A stretch of DNA of 38,573 nucleotides from an uncultured Muribaculaceae bacterium (lineage in GTDB: Bacteria; Bacteroidota; Bacteroidia; Bacteroidales; Muribaculaceae): positions 1 through 38,573 of the forward strand of contig CAKUQQ010000017.1 in assembly GCA_934675575.1 (NCBI GenBank). The letters run 5' to 3'. Every line of letters starts with the position of its first letter. Within the stretch, counting starts at the first letter, position 1. Positions 16,718 through 25,134 of this stretch are shown here, in pieces. The position numbers and the translations under genes were made by a program. Under the pieces are notes generated by a model. It was given only the letters and a program-made list of their open reading frames with translations. It did not search any database and was not told where the DNA came from.

Positions 16718-17902
16718 TTATTTCTTTGCGGCTGCTGCGGCTGCCTTGGCAGCGGCTGCGCTCTTGGGTTGTATCACGGTACCCTCTTTCACTTGTGTAC
16801 CCACACCTTCGGTCACAACCACGTCGCCCACATTCAGACCCTTGGTCACCACGTAGTTCACGCCATCGTTTTCAGGCAGCACAGTAATTGGCTTGCTCAC
16901 AGCCTTGCTTGAGTCGCCCACCACATACACATATTTTATGTCTTGCACCTCATAAGTTGCTTTTTGAGGCACAAGAATCACATTTTGCGAGTTCGACGGA
17001 ATCAGAACCTCACCTGTTGCGCCGCTGTGAAGCATGCCGTTCTCGTTGGGGAACAAGGCGCGCACTTGTGCAGAACCAGTGGAGCTGTCGAGCACACCGC
17101 TCACAGTTGACACACGGCCTGGCTTGGCATATACTGTGCCGTCGGCAAGCTTAAACTGCACTGGAGGCAACTGGCGTATTCCAGCTTCAAGCGATTGGGC
17201 ACCATTGTGGGTAAGTTCCAAAATCTGCTTTTCGTTGAGCGAAAAGTAGGCATACACTTGAGCGTTGTCTGAAATGGTTGTGAGAGCTTGGCCAGATGGG
17301 CTTGCAAGCGAACCCTCACGGTTAGGAATTGCTCCCACCACACCGGCACATGGTGCTTTCACCACCGAGTATGAGAGGTTCTTCTTGGCATTCACAAGCG
17401 CCGCCTTTGCCTGGCTGAGTTGTGCCTTTGCGCTTTGCAGAGCCAGTGCGGCTGTCTCATACTGATAATTACTGATAATGTTTTTGTCCAAAAGAGATTT
17501 TTGGTTGTTGGCAGTGAGCTGGGCGGTGGCGACCTGCGACTGTGCTGCTGCCACTGCGGCCTGAGCCGAGCGCACGGCAGCCTCAAGCTGCACTTGGTCA
17601 ATGATGAAGAGTGTCTGACCCTTGCTCACACGCTGACCCTCATCTACACACACTTTTGTGATGAAGCCCGAAATCTGCGGACGTATCTCAATGTCCATCT
17701 TACCCTTGATGGTTGCCGGATAAGATGTGTTCAAGTTTACACTTCCCAAAGCCACCTTGTAGGTATCTACCTGAGCTGCGCCGGCACCTGACATTCCTGC
17801 CTGTTGCTGGGCGTCTTTTCCTCCACAAGATGTCATAATCACAAACAAACTGGCTGCCAATATGCTTTTCGACAGCGTAAAAAACTTCTTTTTCTTAATC
17901 AT
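16718..17902 (-). CDS. RND efflux periplasmic adaptor (membrane fusion protein, AcrA family)
   Basis: 394 aa. Lipoprotein signal with lipobox VIMTSC, so Cys26 anchors it to the inner membrane. Order: beta-barrel start (VNLNTSYPATIKGKMDIEIR), lipoyl half (GFITKVCVDEGQRVSKGQTL), an alpha-helical hairpin of Ala/Gln-rich coiled coil (about 105-165), second lipoyl half (VVKAPCAGVVGAI), and membrane-proximal domain. The C-terminus ends in an unusual alanine/lysine tail (residues about 380-394). It links the pump to the outer-membrane channel. It is the first gene of the four-gene minus-strand operon and has a long upstream region with direct repeats and a -7 box. Confidence 0.95.
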   Translation of the reverse strand: MIKKKKFFTLSKSILAASLFVIMTSCGGKDAQQQAGMSGAGAAQVDTYKVALGSVNLNTSYPATIKGKMDIEIRPQISGFITKVCVDEGQRVSKGQTLFIIDQVQLEAAVRSAQAAVAAAQSQVATAQLTANNQKSLLDKNIISNYQYETAALALQSAKAQLSQAKAALVNAKKNLSYSVVKAPCAGVVGAIPNREGSLASPSGQALTTISDNAQVYAYFSLNEKQILELTHNGAQSLEAGIRQLPPVQFKLADGTVYAKPGRVSTVSGVLDSSTGSAQVRALFPNENGMLHSGATGEVLIPSNSQNVILVPQKATYEVQDIKYVYVVGDSSKAVSKPITVLPENDGVNYVVTKGLNVGDVVVTEGVGTQVKEGTVIQPKSAAAAKAAAAAAKK

Positions 17903-18110
17903 AGCTGATTATGTTTATAACTATTTACATTTAAAAAATTTCTCATTATGCTGTTTTTTCAAAAAAACTTTCCCTATTCTTTTTCTTTCGTGTGTGTCGT
18001 TAATCTGCGCTGTGATGCCCGCACAGTTCTTGTTTATCGCAACAGCAGGCTGTTTTTGGGTCTTTTGCACTACGCCTTTTTTCATAAAAACACTTCACTT
18101 TTCAGCGTTG

Positions 18111-18118
18111 CAAAATTA
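18111..18118 (-). promoter_or_regulatory. Promoter -7 box for the efflux operon
   Basis: CAAAATTA on plus reads TAATTTTG on minus, matching TAnnTTTG. The implied leader to the adaptor start (17902) is about 200 bases. The -33 element at normal spacing is poor. The repeats just upstream (18137-18175) might bind an activator that compensates. Confidence 0.45.
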
Positions 18119-18136
18119 CTAATCATTAATTTTCCG

Positions 18137-18175
18137 AAAATGGTCAAAATCTCAATAAAAAATGGTCAAAATCTC
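18137..18175. repeat. Two 17-bp direct repeats with 22-bp period
   Basis: AAAATGGTCAAAATCTC occurs at 18137-18153 and again at 18159-18175, start to start 22 bases (about two helical turns). It sits 18 bases upstream of the efflux-operon -7 box. Tandem same-face sites at this position are typical of response-regulator or AraC-type activators. The binding protein is unknown. Confidence 0.7.
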
Positions 18176-18264
18176 CACGTAAAATTAAAAAACGTGAATA
18201 CCGCCGTTGATTTTGGTTAATATTAGAAAAAACCTCGGCACTCGTGCTGATTTTCAACACACAT

Positions 18265-18957
18265 TCACGGCCGGCAGCCCATTTTGCAGTCCTCTATCTG
18301 CCCCATCACCTTGCGTATGTCGGCACTGCGCTTTATCATATATTTGCTTGGTTTGCCGGAATTAAATCTGCGTGGATTGGGCAGCGATGCTGCTATCAGC
18401 GAAGCCTGACGTTTGTTTAGCCGGCTTGCGCTTTTGTCAAAATGGTCATAACTCACAGCCTCGGCACCATATATGCCGTTGCCCATTTCTATTGAGTTAA
18501 GATACACTTCCATTATGCGCTGCTTGCCCCAAATCTTTTCTATCAGCACCGTGAAATATGCCTCAAGCCCCTTGCGCAGCCAGCTGTGGCCTGGCCACAA
18601 AAACACGTTTTTTGCCGTCTGCTGCGAGATTGTGCTCGCTCCGCGCTCACGGCCACCGTGCATGGCTTCAAGGCGTGCCTTGTAGATTTGCTCAAAATCA
18701 AATCCGTCGTGCTTCAAAAACAGGTTGTCTTCACTTGCCATCACAGCCTGTGGCAAGTCGTGCGAAATTTCATCGAGCGGCACCCATTTGTGGTCGAGGC
18801 GCAGCGTCTGCCCCTCTGCCACCTGCTCCACACATCTTATCAGCATGAGTGGAGTGACATACACCGGCAGCCACTTCAGCACCACTACAGAGAGTATGGT
18901 GGTGGTGAAGAAGAAAATAACTATGTTTCTTACCCAGTGTATTGCAGGACGTAGCAT
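18265..18957 (-). CDS. mtgA: Monofunctional biosynthetic peptidoglycan glycosyltransferase
   Basis: 230 aa, GT51 family without a transpeptidase domain, the normal MtgA length. One N-terminal membrane anchor (about residues 10-33) places the enzyme on the periplasmic face. GT51 motifs are in order: ASEDNLFLKHDGFD (catalytic Glu76), RGASTISQQTAKNVFLW, KIWGKQRIMEVYLN (second Glu), and SLIAASLPNPRRFN. It polymerises lipid II into glycan strands. It is probably its own transcription unit, with a -7 box at 18988-18995. Confidence 0.95.
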   Translation of the reverse strand: MLRPAIHWVRNIVIFFFTTTILSVVVLKWLPVYVTPLMLIRCVEQVAEGQTLRLDHKWVPLDEISHDLPQAVMASEDNLFLKHDGFDFEQIYKARLEAMHGGRERGASTISQQTAKNVFLWPGHSWLRKGLEAYFTVLIEKIWGKQRIMEVYLNSIEMGNGIYGAEAVSYDHFDKSASRLNKRQASLIAASLPNPRRFNSGKPSKYMIKRSADIRKVMGQIEDCKMGCRP

Positions 18958-18987
18958 GTTTTTACCGCTCCATTTGATTTAGGTGTG

Positions 18988-18995
18988 CAAAATTA
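18988..18995 (-). promoter_or_regulatory. Promoter -7 box for mtgA
   Basis: CAAAATTA on plus gives TAATTTTG on minus, 30 bases upstream of the mtgA ATG. No good -33 box is seen. Confidence 0.45.
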
Positions 18996-19060
18996 CACAT
19001 TATTTTCCACACGCGCCCACCACTTGCGCCAAAATCAATAAAAACGTCAATATGCACAGC

Positions 19061-19086
19061 GAGGGCGGCACTTGCATGCCGCCCTC
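19061..19086 (-). terminator. Terminator after the GH127-type gene
   Basis: GAGGGCGGCA (19061-19070) pairs perfectly with TGCCGCCCTC (19077-19086) around CTTGCA. Flanking CACAG/CTGTG can extend the stem. On minus it is followed by a loose T-rich tract (GACGTTTTTATTGATTTT). It lies 43 bases after the GH127-type stop. Confidence 0.8.
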
Positions 19087-19128
19087 ACCTGTGTGTTCAC
19101 CACGCTATTTTATGTGCGTGTTATCTCA

Positions 19129-20967
19129 TCATTTCAGCTTCGGGTCATTGACTTCGGGCAGCCACACGCGGTAACGCTGTGACTTGTCCCAAGTGTTGCC
19201 GGCCGAACCATAATCACACATCTTGATTTGACTCTCGTGGTTAAACTCGTTATACAAGCCCTTATAGGTTTTCACCAAGAATGACTGCCAAGCAAATCCC
19301 TTGTCTTTATCTTCTGTCAACTCCACATAGCCGTCTTTTTCCACAAGCCGCAGTGACTCATCTACAAAACCGTCGCCAAACCGGCTGTCGCGTGCAAGCA
19401 CCACCGGGCCTCGTGTCACAGCCACACAGTGGTTCAGCTTATGCACACGGCCTCGCATGTCGAAATCGAGTGTCACCACATCGCCTTTCTGCCATGTGCG
19501 GTCTATGGTCAGATAGCTTCCTGCGCTCACGCCGTCCACAGCCTCGCCATTTACCTTCACCACAGTTTTTGCGCTCCATGCCGGTATGCGCAGCTTCAGT
19601 ACAAACTTTTCACTCTTTTCCGGGTTAACCAGCACCTTCACGTTGCCACTTTCAGGATAAGTTGACTGCTGTGCGAGGTTCACTGTGTTTTTGCCCACTT
19701 TCACCGTAGCAGTGCCTTGTCCATAGAGGTTAACGTCTATGCCATTGCTTTTGGCAATATAGGCATACATCGGTATCAGCGCGTATGCTCTTGGGCCGTT
19801 GGCATTGCAGCAGTTGATGTGTATGCCGCACTGGTGCTCACCCTCCTCGCGGTAACCCTCAAGTGGGGTGTATTTCACAATTTGCGAGCCGTCGCCCTTC
19901 ATTGAGCCAAGCAAGGCGTTATATATTGTCTGCTCTATGCAGTCGGCATATTTCGGATCTTCTGTTAGGCGCAGCAAGCGGTTGCACAGCTGCAGCCAAG
20001 TGAATGTGACACACGTTTCCTGCGGCAGCAGTGTGGCATAGGTCTGCATGGTCTTGCCGCCATACCAGCACTCTTGCGATGCTCCCGACCCGCCTATGGT
20101 TATTTCTTCGGCGATTATGTGGTTAACCACCTTCTTCACCACATCGAGATATTCTGCCTTGCCTGTCACTTTGTAGAGTTCGAGCAAGCCTTCGTAGCAC
20201 GACATCATCTCATAAGCCTTTCGACCATTTTTCTCGCCATACCACACCTCGGTGTATGGGGTGCGCAGAGCCACCGGCACATCGGCCTTGCTCAGCAGCT
20301 TGGGGCCGTCGGGGGTCTCCCACTGAGCCACAATCCATTCGGCAAAATCGAGATACTTCTTTTCGTTGGTGCGCTTGTATATATACACCACTGGCTCAAG
20401 TATCGACGAGCTTGCCATACCCATATAGTTGCCCGACTTCACGATGTCGCCTTTGCCCGGACCAAGCTGGGCCATGGTGTAGTCTATCTCTTTTTGCGCA
20501 GCTTTCAGTGCCTTTTTGTCACCGGTCAGGTCATACCAGTCAACCAGCGCAAGCGCCACATATTTACGTCCCCACACGTCCCAGCCGCCAAGTTGGGCTT
20601 CTGGCCTGTAGTTGCCTATGTAGCCGTCTTTCTGCTGGGTAGCCAACAAACTTGCCACACCGGCTTTTATTTTTTCAAACAGAGCCTTGTCGTGATTATA
20701 GCGATAGAGTCCTATCGCGCCCTGCGTCCATTTGCCCCAAAATTCGGTCTGCCACAAGCTCGTCTCAGTCTTGGTGCGAAACGGAGCCACCAGCTCGTCA
20801 ACGTCTTGGTTCATCACACGCCCTGTGATGCAAGCCTCTATGCGGCCACCCAGGTAGCCGCCCACTGTCACTCCTTTAACATCTGGTTGAGGCTCGGTAT
20901 AGGCACTTGCAGTGAGCGTTGCGGCTCCAATCAGTGCCAATGCACAAAATCTGAACTTGTTTTTCAT
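19129..20967 (-). CDS. GH127-superfamily glycoside hydrolase (DUF1680, beta-L-arabinofuranosidase-like)
   Basis: 612 aa with a Sec signal peptide (FRFCALALIGAATLTASA), so periplasmic. The body is an (alpha/alpha)6 barrel followed by beta domains. Residues matching the zinc/cysteine active site of HypBA1 are present: Glu317 and Cys319 in PQETCVTFTW, and Cys386-Cys387 in HINCCNANGPR, where the equivalent of Cys417 is the nucleophile. Members act on beta-L-arabinofuranosides or related sugars; GH127 versus GH146 or another subfamily cannot be decided by eye. The WG-repeat-like lipoprotein gene ends 26 bases upstream, so the two may be co-transcribed. A strong terminator follows. Confidence 0.88.
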   Translation of the reverse strand: MKNKFRFCALALIGAATLTASAYTEPQPDVKGVTVGGYLGGRIEACITGRVMNQDVDELVAPFRTKTETSLWQTEFWGKWTQGAIGLYRYNHDKALFEKIKAGVASLLATQQKDGYIGNYRPEAQLGGWDVWGRKYVALALVDWYDLTGDKKALKAAQKEIDYTMAQLGPGKGDIVKSGNYMGMASSSILEPVVYIYKRTNEKKYLDFAEWIVAQWETPDGPKLLSKADVPVALRTPYTEVWYGEKNGRKAYEMMSCYEGLLELYKVTGKAEYLDVVKKVVNHIIAEEITIGGSGASQECWYGGKTMQTYATLLPQETCVTFTWLQLCNRLLRLTEDPKYADCIEQTIYNALLGSMKGDGSQIVKYTPLEGYREEGEHQCGIHINCCNANGPRAYALIPMYAYIAKSNGIDVNLYGQGTATVKVGKNTVNLAQQSTYPESGNVKVLVNPEKSEKFVLKLRIPAWSAKTVVKVNGEAVDGVSAGSYLTIDRTWQKGDVVTLDFDMRGRVHKLNHCVAVTRGPVVLARDSRFGDGFVDESLRLVEKDGYVELTEDKDKGFAWQSFLVKTYKGLYNEFNHESQIKMCDYGSAGNTWDKSQRYRVWLPEVNDPKLK

Positions 20968-20993
20968 ATCAGTCTTGTTTTTTAGTTCATCTG

Positions 20994-22517
20994 CTACTTG
21001 CGAGGCTCTCTCGGCAGCGATTGCGCCATGCCTTTGTCCATGTAGTAATACAGACTCACTATGCCGCCTTTGTAACCTACCGACACGGCTGTGCCGCTCG
21101 TTTCGCTCTCAAATATGTTGTTGCCCTCATACACAAGCCCCACTGTGCCCAGATTGGCCGATATTTTGCTCACTATCTCCTCCTCTGTGCCTGGTGCTGT
21201 CTGCGACAAGTTGGTGGATATGCTCACACCAAGCAGCTTTGCGCCGTAGTTAAACTCCGGAGCTGCGTTAGGCGAGGCTTGCTTTGCCAAATAGTCGTTG
21301 AAGAAATACAATATCACATAAGCACCCTCGGAGTGCGCCAGTGTGGCCATGCCTATATATTGGCGCGGGTCATTACCCACAAGGCGGTTCATGTCCATCA
21401 GCGTGCAACCCTTGCGCGCACCGGCAGCATAGTCGTTGCCTATCATTTGCAACATGGAGCCGGCCACTATGTCGGTGTCGATAAATCCGGGTATAGCGAA
21501 TATGTCGGTAGGCCCAGCCTGAAAATCGGTAAACTTCACGTTGCCAATAGGTTGGTTTTTGCCGTCAAGAATCGTATAAACACTGTCGCTCAAAACCAAG
21601 AAGCGGTCTTCGGCTATGTCGGATATGCGGTCATATTTCAGTGGAATTATCACATTATTGTCCTTGTCAACCACACCGCACTTATTGTTGCGCATAACTA
21701 TGTAGTTGAGCCCTGGCGTGAACGACACATCTTGATATTTCTGTTTTTCCAGAGCCTCGCTGCCTTTTTCAGGATTTGGCACTTCCTTGCCGGCACGGTT
21801 CAGAAATACCACACTGTCGCCACGCTGCAACGGCAGCACACCCATGCCAAAGTAAGGCATCAGCAGCTTATAGTCGGTGGAACTGACCGAAAACAGCTCC
21901 TTGCCCGAACGGTCAATGGCAGTGATGTCGTATGCGCTGTCGGCCATGGTGCGTGTCACCACGGCAGCGTCACTGTGCAAAAACGACATTGCGTTGTCAA
22001 ACTGTGCCGGTATCACCGTGTCGCCTTTCACGTCGATGTAGCCGGCCTTGTTCTCGTCGTTGCGAAAGATTGCACGGCCACGGCTAAACATTGAGCATGT
22101 AGTCACCGTCTTTGGCAATTCCTTCACCACATTGCAGTTGCGGTCTATCACACACAATGCGCCACCACGGCGGCTTGCCACAGCCACGCCGTCGCTGCTG
22201 AATATTGTGGTGCTGCCCCATTCGCCACCCACAGGTTTCTTAGGGTCGGCAATGTTGTAGTAGCTGTACGTTCCGTTTTTATTGGGCACAAAATACATGT
22301 CTTCCACCACCGACGACGGTTCGTAGTCGTAAGCATCTTTGGCCACCAGTTCTCCGGTTTTCAAATCCACTATACTCCATTTCGACGACTTCACGAGCTT
22401 CACCGGCAAGTATCTTGTGTCGAGGGCATATTGTTTGCCGTCGTCATTGCTGCAAGCGCACATCAGTGTTGCCGCAAGTGCAACCAAGGCGCAACCAATA
22501 AAATGTTTCAATTTCAT
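20994..22517 (-). CDS. WG-repeat-like lipoprotein
   Basis: 507 aa. A lipoprotein signal ends LMCACS, with Cys22 the likely lipid anchor. The middle region has repeats of WG/KWG type, roughly G-[YV]-[IV]-D-xx-[GN]-x-[TV]-I-P-x-x-[YF]-D: KAGYIDVKGDTVIPAQFD and NKCGVVDKDNNVIIPLKYD, with less regular copies between. Such repeats form beta-propeller-like surfaces, usually of unknown ligand. The C-terminal third (from about residue 340) is different and unrecognised. It is upstream of the GH127-type gene by 26 bases. No clear promoter is visible in the 123 bases before it, so read-through from the sugar kinase gene is possible. Confidence 0.78.
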   Translation of the reverse strand: MKLKHFIGCALVALAATLMCACSNDDGKQYALDTRYLPVKLVKSSKWSIVDLKTGELVAKDAYDYEPSSVVEDMYFVPNKNGTYSYYNIADPKKPVGGEWGSTTIFSSDGVAVASRRGGALCVIDRNCNVVKELPKTVTTCSMFSRGRAIFRNDENKAGYIDVKGDTVIPAQFDNAMSFLHSDAAVVTRTMADSAYDITAIDRSGKELFSVSSTDYKLLMPYFGMGVLPLQRGDSVVFLNRAGKEVPNPEKGSEALEKQKYQDVSFTPGLNYIVMRNNKCGVVDKDNNVIIPLKYDRISDIAEDRFLVLSDSVYTILDGKNQPIGNVKFTDFQAGPTDIFAIPGFIDTDIVAGSMLQMIGNDYAAGARKGCTLMDMNRLVGNDPRQYIGMATLAHSEGAYVILYFFNDYLAKQASPNAAPEFNYGAKLLGVSISTNLSQTAPGTEEEIVSKISANLGTVGLVYEGNNIFESETSGTAVSVGYKGGIVSLYYYMDKGMAQSLPREPRK

Positions 22518-22640
22518 AATCTTCTTATTGTGTTGTAAAGCCCACCGTGGTGCAGTTTTGCACCGTCACAAGGCCTTTTGTTTCTTTTTCTCTTATTTTT
22601 CTCTTATTTTTTCACTTTTTAATCAGTCAATTCCATCACA

Positions 22641-23555
22641 TCAGCCATTAGCTGCCTTAAACCGCTCCACAAGCTCTGCTGGCAACTCTGGCATTGCGCC
22701 ATGCTGGGTGCACACAAATGCGCTCACATCAACGGCAAGTTTGTGAGCTGCTGCTATGTCCATTCCGCCAAGCATGCCGCTCACAAATGCAGCAGTGAAC
22801 GAGTCACCTGCCCCCACAGTGTCGGCCACGCACACGCGTGGTGTTTTCTCGTGATTGGCCGTGCCGTCATCTGCAAACACATAGCTGCCCTCCTCGCCAC
22901 AAGTAAGCACAAGAGTGCTTATTGCATAACGCTTCATCAAGGCTCGCGCTGCGGTTTCCACGCCTTCGAGCTTCAAACCGGCAAGACGAGTCACAAGTCC
23001 AAACTCCTCATCGTTAATCTTCAGCACATTGCATCGGTTCATTGAGTGCTCAAGCGTGGCAAAATCATAGAAATTTTGTCGCAAATTGATGTCAAATATT
23101 TTAAGGCAATCGGCTGGCGTAGCGTCAAGAAACTTACTGATTGTGTCGCGGCTTTCATCGCTGCGTTGTGCCAAGCTGCCAAAACACACGGCTCTGCACG
23201 TTTTGGCAATCTCGCCCACAGCGGCAGAAAATGGTATATGGTCCCAAGCCACATCTGATGAAAACCTGTATGCAGGCACACCGTCGGCATCAAGCGTCAC
23301 TTCCACCTTGCCCGTTGGGTAGTCAACCATTGGCATCTCGCAGCGCAGACCTTTATAGGTAAGCAAGTCAAGAGTTTCCTTTCCCAGTGCGTCGTTACCC
23401 ACAGCCGACACAGCCACGGCATTGCAACCACATTGCATGGCATGATATGTGAAATTTGCTGGAGCGCCGCCAAGTTTGCGCCCACCTGGCAAGCAATCCC
23501 ACAGCACCTCGCCCAGTCCCACCACAGGACGGCAATTCTTGTTGTCTGTATTCAT
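22641..23555 (-). CDS. PfkB-family sugar kinase (fructokinase-like)
   Basis: 304 aa. The start is set by an AGAGGA Shine-Dalgarno sequence 7 bases before the ATG at 23555; the ATG at 23561 would be only one base from it. Signatures are GLGEVLWDCLPGGRKLGGAP at the N-terminus and DTVGAGDSFTAAF near the end, with Asp251 as catalytic base. The N-terminal WDCLP-GGAPANF pattern resembles fructokinases. It would phosphorylate a cytoplasmic sugar with ATP. The gene starts 14 bases after the trehalase-like gene ends, so the two are likely co-transcribed. Confidence 0.9.
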   Translation of the reverse strand: MNTDNKNCRPVVGLGEVLWDCLPGGRKLGGAPANFTYHAMQCGCNAVAVSAVGNDALGKETLDLLTYKGLRCEMPMVDYPTGKVEVTLDADGVPAYRFSSDVAWDHIPFSAAVGEIAKTCRAVCFGSLAQRSDESRDTISKFLDATPADCLKIFDINLRQNFYDFATLEHSMNRCNVLKINDEEFGLVTRLAGLKLEGVETAARALMKRYAISTLVLTCGEEGSYVFADDGTANHEKTPRVCVADTVGAGDSFTAAFVSGMLGGMDIAAAHKLAVDVSAFVCTQHGAMPELPAELVERFKAANG

Positions 23556-23569
23556 CGGCATTTCCTCTA

Positions 23570-24892
23570 TTAATTTGCCTCTAAATAAGCGGCGCAAAAC
23601 AGCACTGCTCCGGCGGTCCAGCCCATGAAGTCGCCCGGAGTGCCATATTCGGCGGCAGCGTCGTTGTTACCGGTCACTGCATTATATTTTTCCCACAGCA
23701 CTCCAGTTTCGTTATATTGCTTCACATTGCTGTCAAGATATTTTTTTGCTATGCGGCGTGCAGCGGTTTTGTAGCCATAGCGGTCAAGGCCGGCTATCAC
23801 ATTATATGTGATTGCAGCCCAGCAGTTGGGGTAATCCCACTGATATGTCAGTGGGCGTGTTCCCCTTTCACAGGCAGCTATGCCATGAGCCATTTCGAGC
23901 TTGCCGAGGCCTCGCACGGCGGCTTTGGCCTGTGCAGCAGTCATCACCCCGGCATTCATCAGGTTGTAGCTTCCGCCACTATACACGCGGCTCTGACGTT
24001 TGTTCACAAAATCATAGTCATAAAACAAACCGTTTGCCTTGTTGTAGCAATACTTGTTGATTAAGCGGCGGCGTTTTTGAGCACGCTCACGCCACTTTTG
24101 TCCACCAGTCAGTCCAAGTTCCTTATAGAAATATTCAAAATTTTTCTCATAGATATAGAGATTGGCGTTCAAATCCACCGGATTGAAGTCCATGCAACGC
24201 TGGCTGTATCGCGGATTGAAATCCCAGCCCGACTCCGCCTCGGCAAGCCAATTGGCACCGGCTTTCAGCTTGTCAGCCTCCTGAGTCTTTCTGTCTTTGG
24301 CATCTACACCGAGCCTGCTTGCTATTGCGTCATAAAATCCGAGCAGCTCCTCATTGGTGGCGTTGTGCCCATAGCGGTTAAGGCCATTTGGGGCTATTCG
24401 CTTCGTCATCCAAAAGTCATATTCTTTTTCCAGGGCTTTCACAGTTTGGCGCAGCCATTCCTTGTCGCGTGTCACATCATATATGTCACGAGCCATGAGG
24501 CTTGCATAAGGCGGCTGGCTGCGGTTGAGCAATCCCTTATGCGAGCCGTTTGGCATATAGCCGAATTTTTCTATCAGATAAGTTATGCAAGCAAGATTGT
24601 TTTTAGCTTGCTCCACATTGCCAAGCAGCAGCAAACCCTTGTTGGTAAAGTAAGTGTCCCAATAATACATTTCCTGAAAAGCACCCTTCACACACGGCAC
24701 GCTATAAGGCTTCGGCAAAGCTATCACCGAGCCTTCATCGTTTGGCGTCTCGCGCACCGACTGTGGCATTACACTGTCAATATGATGCCACAAACGCTCC
24801 ACATTGGCTGGCATCTTTTTACCATAGCAAATAGCCGTTGCTCCCACAAGAGCCAACAGCAACAATACACATTTTTTCATTGCAAGTTTCAT
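23570..24892 (-). CDS. GH37 trehalase-family glycosidase
   Basis: 440 aa from the ATG at 24892; ATG 24880 is an alternative. The open frame reaches 25060, but a -7 box at 24958-24965 and the signal peptide (MKKCVLLLLALVGATAICYG) rule out the extension. GH37 features are FQEMYYWDTYF (residues 72-82), ESGWDFNPR with Asp224 as likely general acid, QWDYPNCWAA (351-360), WEKYN with Glu401 as likely base, and EYGTPGDFMGWTAG. Periplasmic or secreted trehalase would split trehalose into two glucoses. It is shorter than E. coli TreA (about 565 aa). The fructokinase-like gene directly downstream hints that the substrate may not be plain trehalose, but this is inference. Confidence 0.88.
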   Translation of the reverse strand: MKLAMKKCVLLLLALVGATAICYGKKMPANVERLWHHIDSVMPQSVRETPNDEGSVIALPKPYSVPCVKGAFQEMYYWDTYFTNKGLLLLGNVEQAKNNLACITYLIEKFGYMPNGSHKGLLNRSQPPYASLMARDIYDVTRDKEWLRQTVKALEKEYDFWMTKRIAPNGLNRYGHNATNEELLGFYDAIASRLGVDAKDRKTQEADKLKAGANWLAEAESGWDFNPRYSQRCMDFNPVDLNANLYIYEKNFEYFYKELGLTGGQKWRERAQKRRRLINKYCYNKANGLFYDYDFVNKRQSRVYSGGSYNLMNAGVMTAAQAKAAVRGLGKLEMAHGIAACERGTRPLTYQWDYPNCWAAITYNVIAGLDRYGYKTAARRIAKKYLDSNVKQYNETGVLWEKYNAVTGNNDAAAEYGTPGDFMGWTAGAVLFCAAYLEAN

Positions 24893-24957
24893 ATCTTTGG
24901 TAATAAAGCTATCACCACACGCAGCAAGCACAGCCCACCGCCATACGGCTTCTTTTA

Positions 24958-24965
24958 CAAAGATA
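24958..24965 (-). promoter_or_regulatory. Promoter -7 box for trehalase-kinase operon
   Basis: CAAAGATA on plus is TATCTTTG on minus, a full consensus -7 box, 65 bases upstream of the start at 24892. It excludes starts farther upstream. The -33 element is weak. Confidence 0.55.
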
Positions 24966-25081
24966 GTGCAAATCGAACGCAGAAAAATGTGCTTGCTCAT
25001 TTTTTTTGCCAAGATGAGGCTATCTTGTCGTGCTTCGGCTCCATTTTGCGCCACAAGCAAGGTTAATTCTCGCAGATTAAG

Positions 25082-25089
25082 TAACTTTG
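25082..25089 (+). promoter_or_regulatory. Promoter -7 box for queA-tag
   Basis: TAACTTTG matches TAnnTTTG and ends 45 bases before the queA ATG. No clear -33 TTTG is present. Confidence 0.5.
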
Positions 25090-25134
25090 CATCACAAAAC
25101 TGAAAAAAGAAATCAACTATAACGAAACAATAAG

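Larger units (their letters stand above)
17903..18264. other. Control region upstream of the efflux operon
   Basis: 362 bases between mtgA and the adaptor gene, both on minus. It holds a -7 box at 18111-18118, two direct repeats at 18137-18175 and a weak hairpin at 18236-18249 followed on minus by six Ts (possible mtgA terminator). The T-rich leader of about 200 bases before the adaptor ATG contains no convincing ORF. Confidence 0.5.

Noticed and set aside
22549..22564. GGTGCA-GTTT-TGCACC hairpin after the kinase gene
   Set aside because: Stable little stem, but no T-run follows on minus and it is 77 bases past the stop, so I do not call it a terminator.
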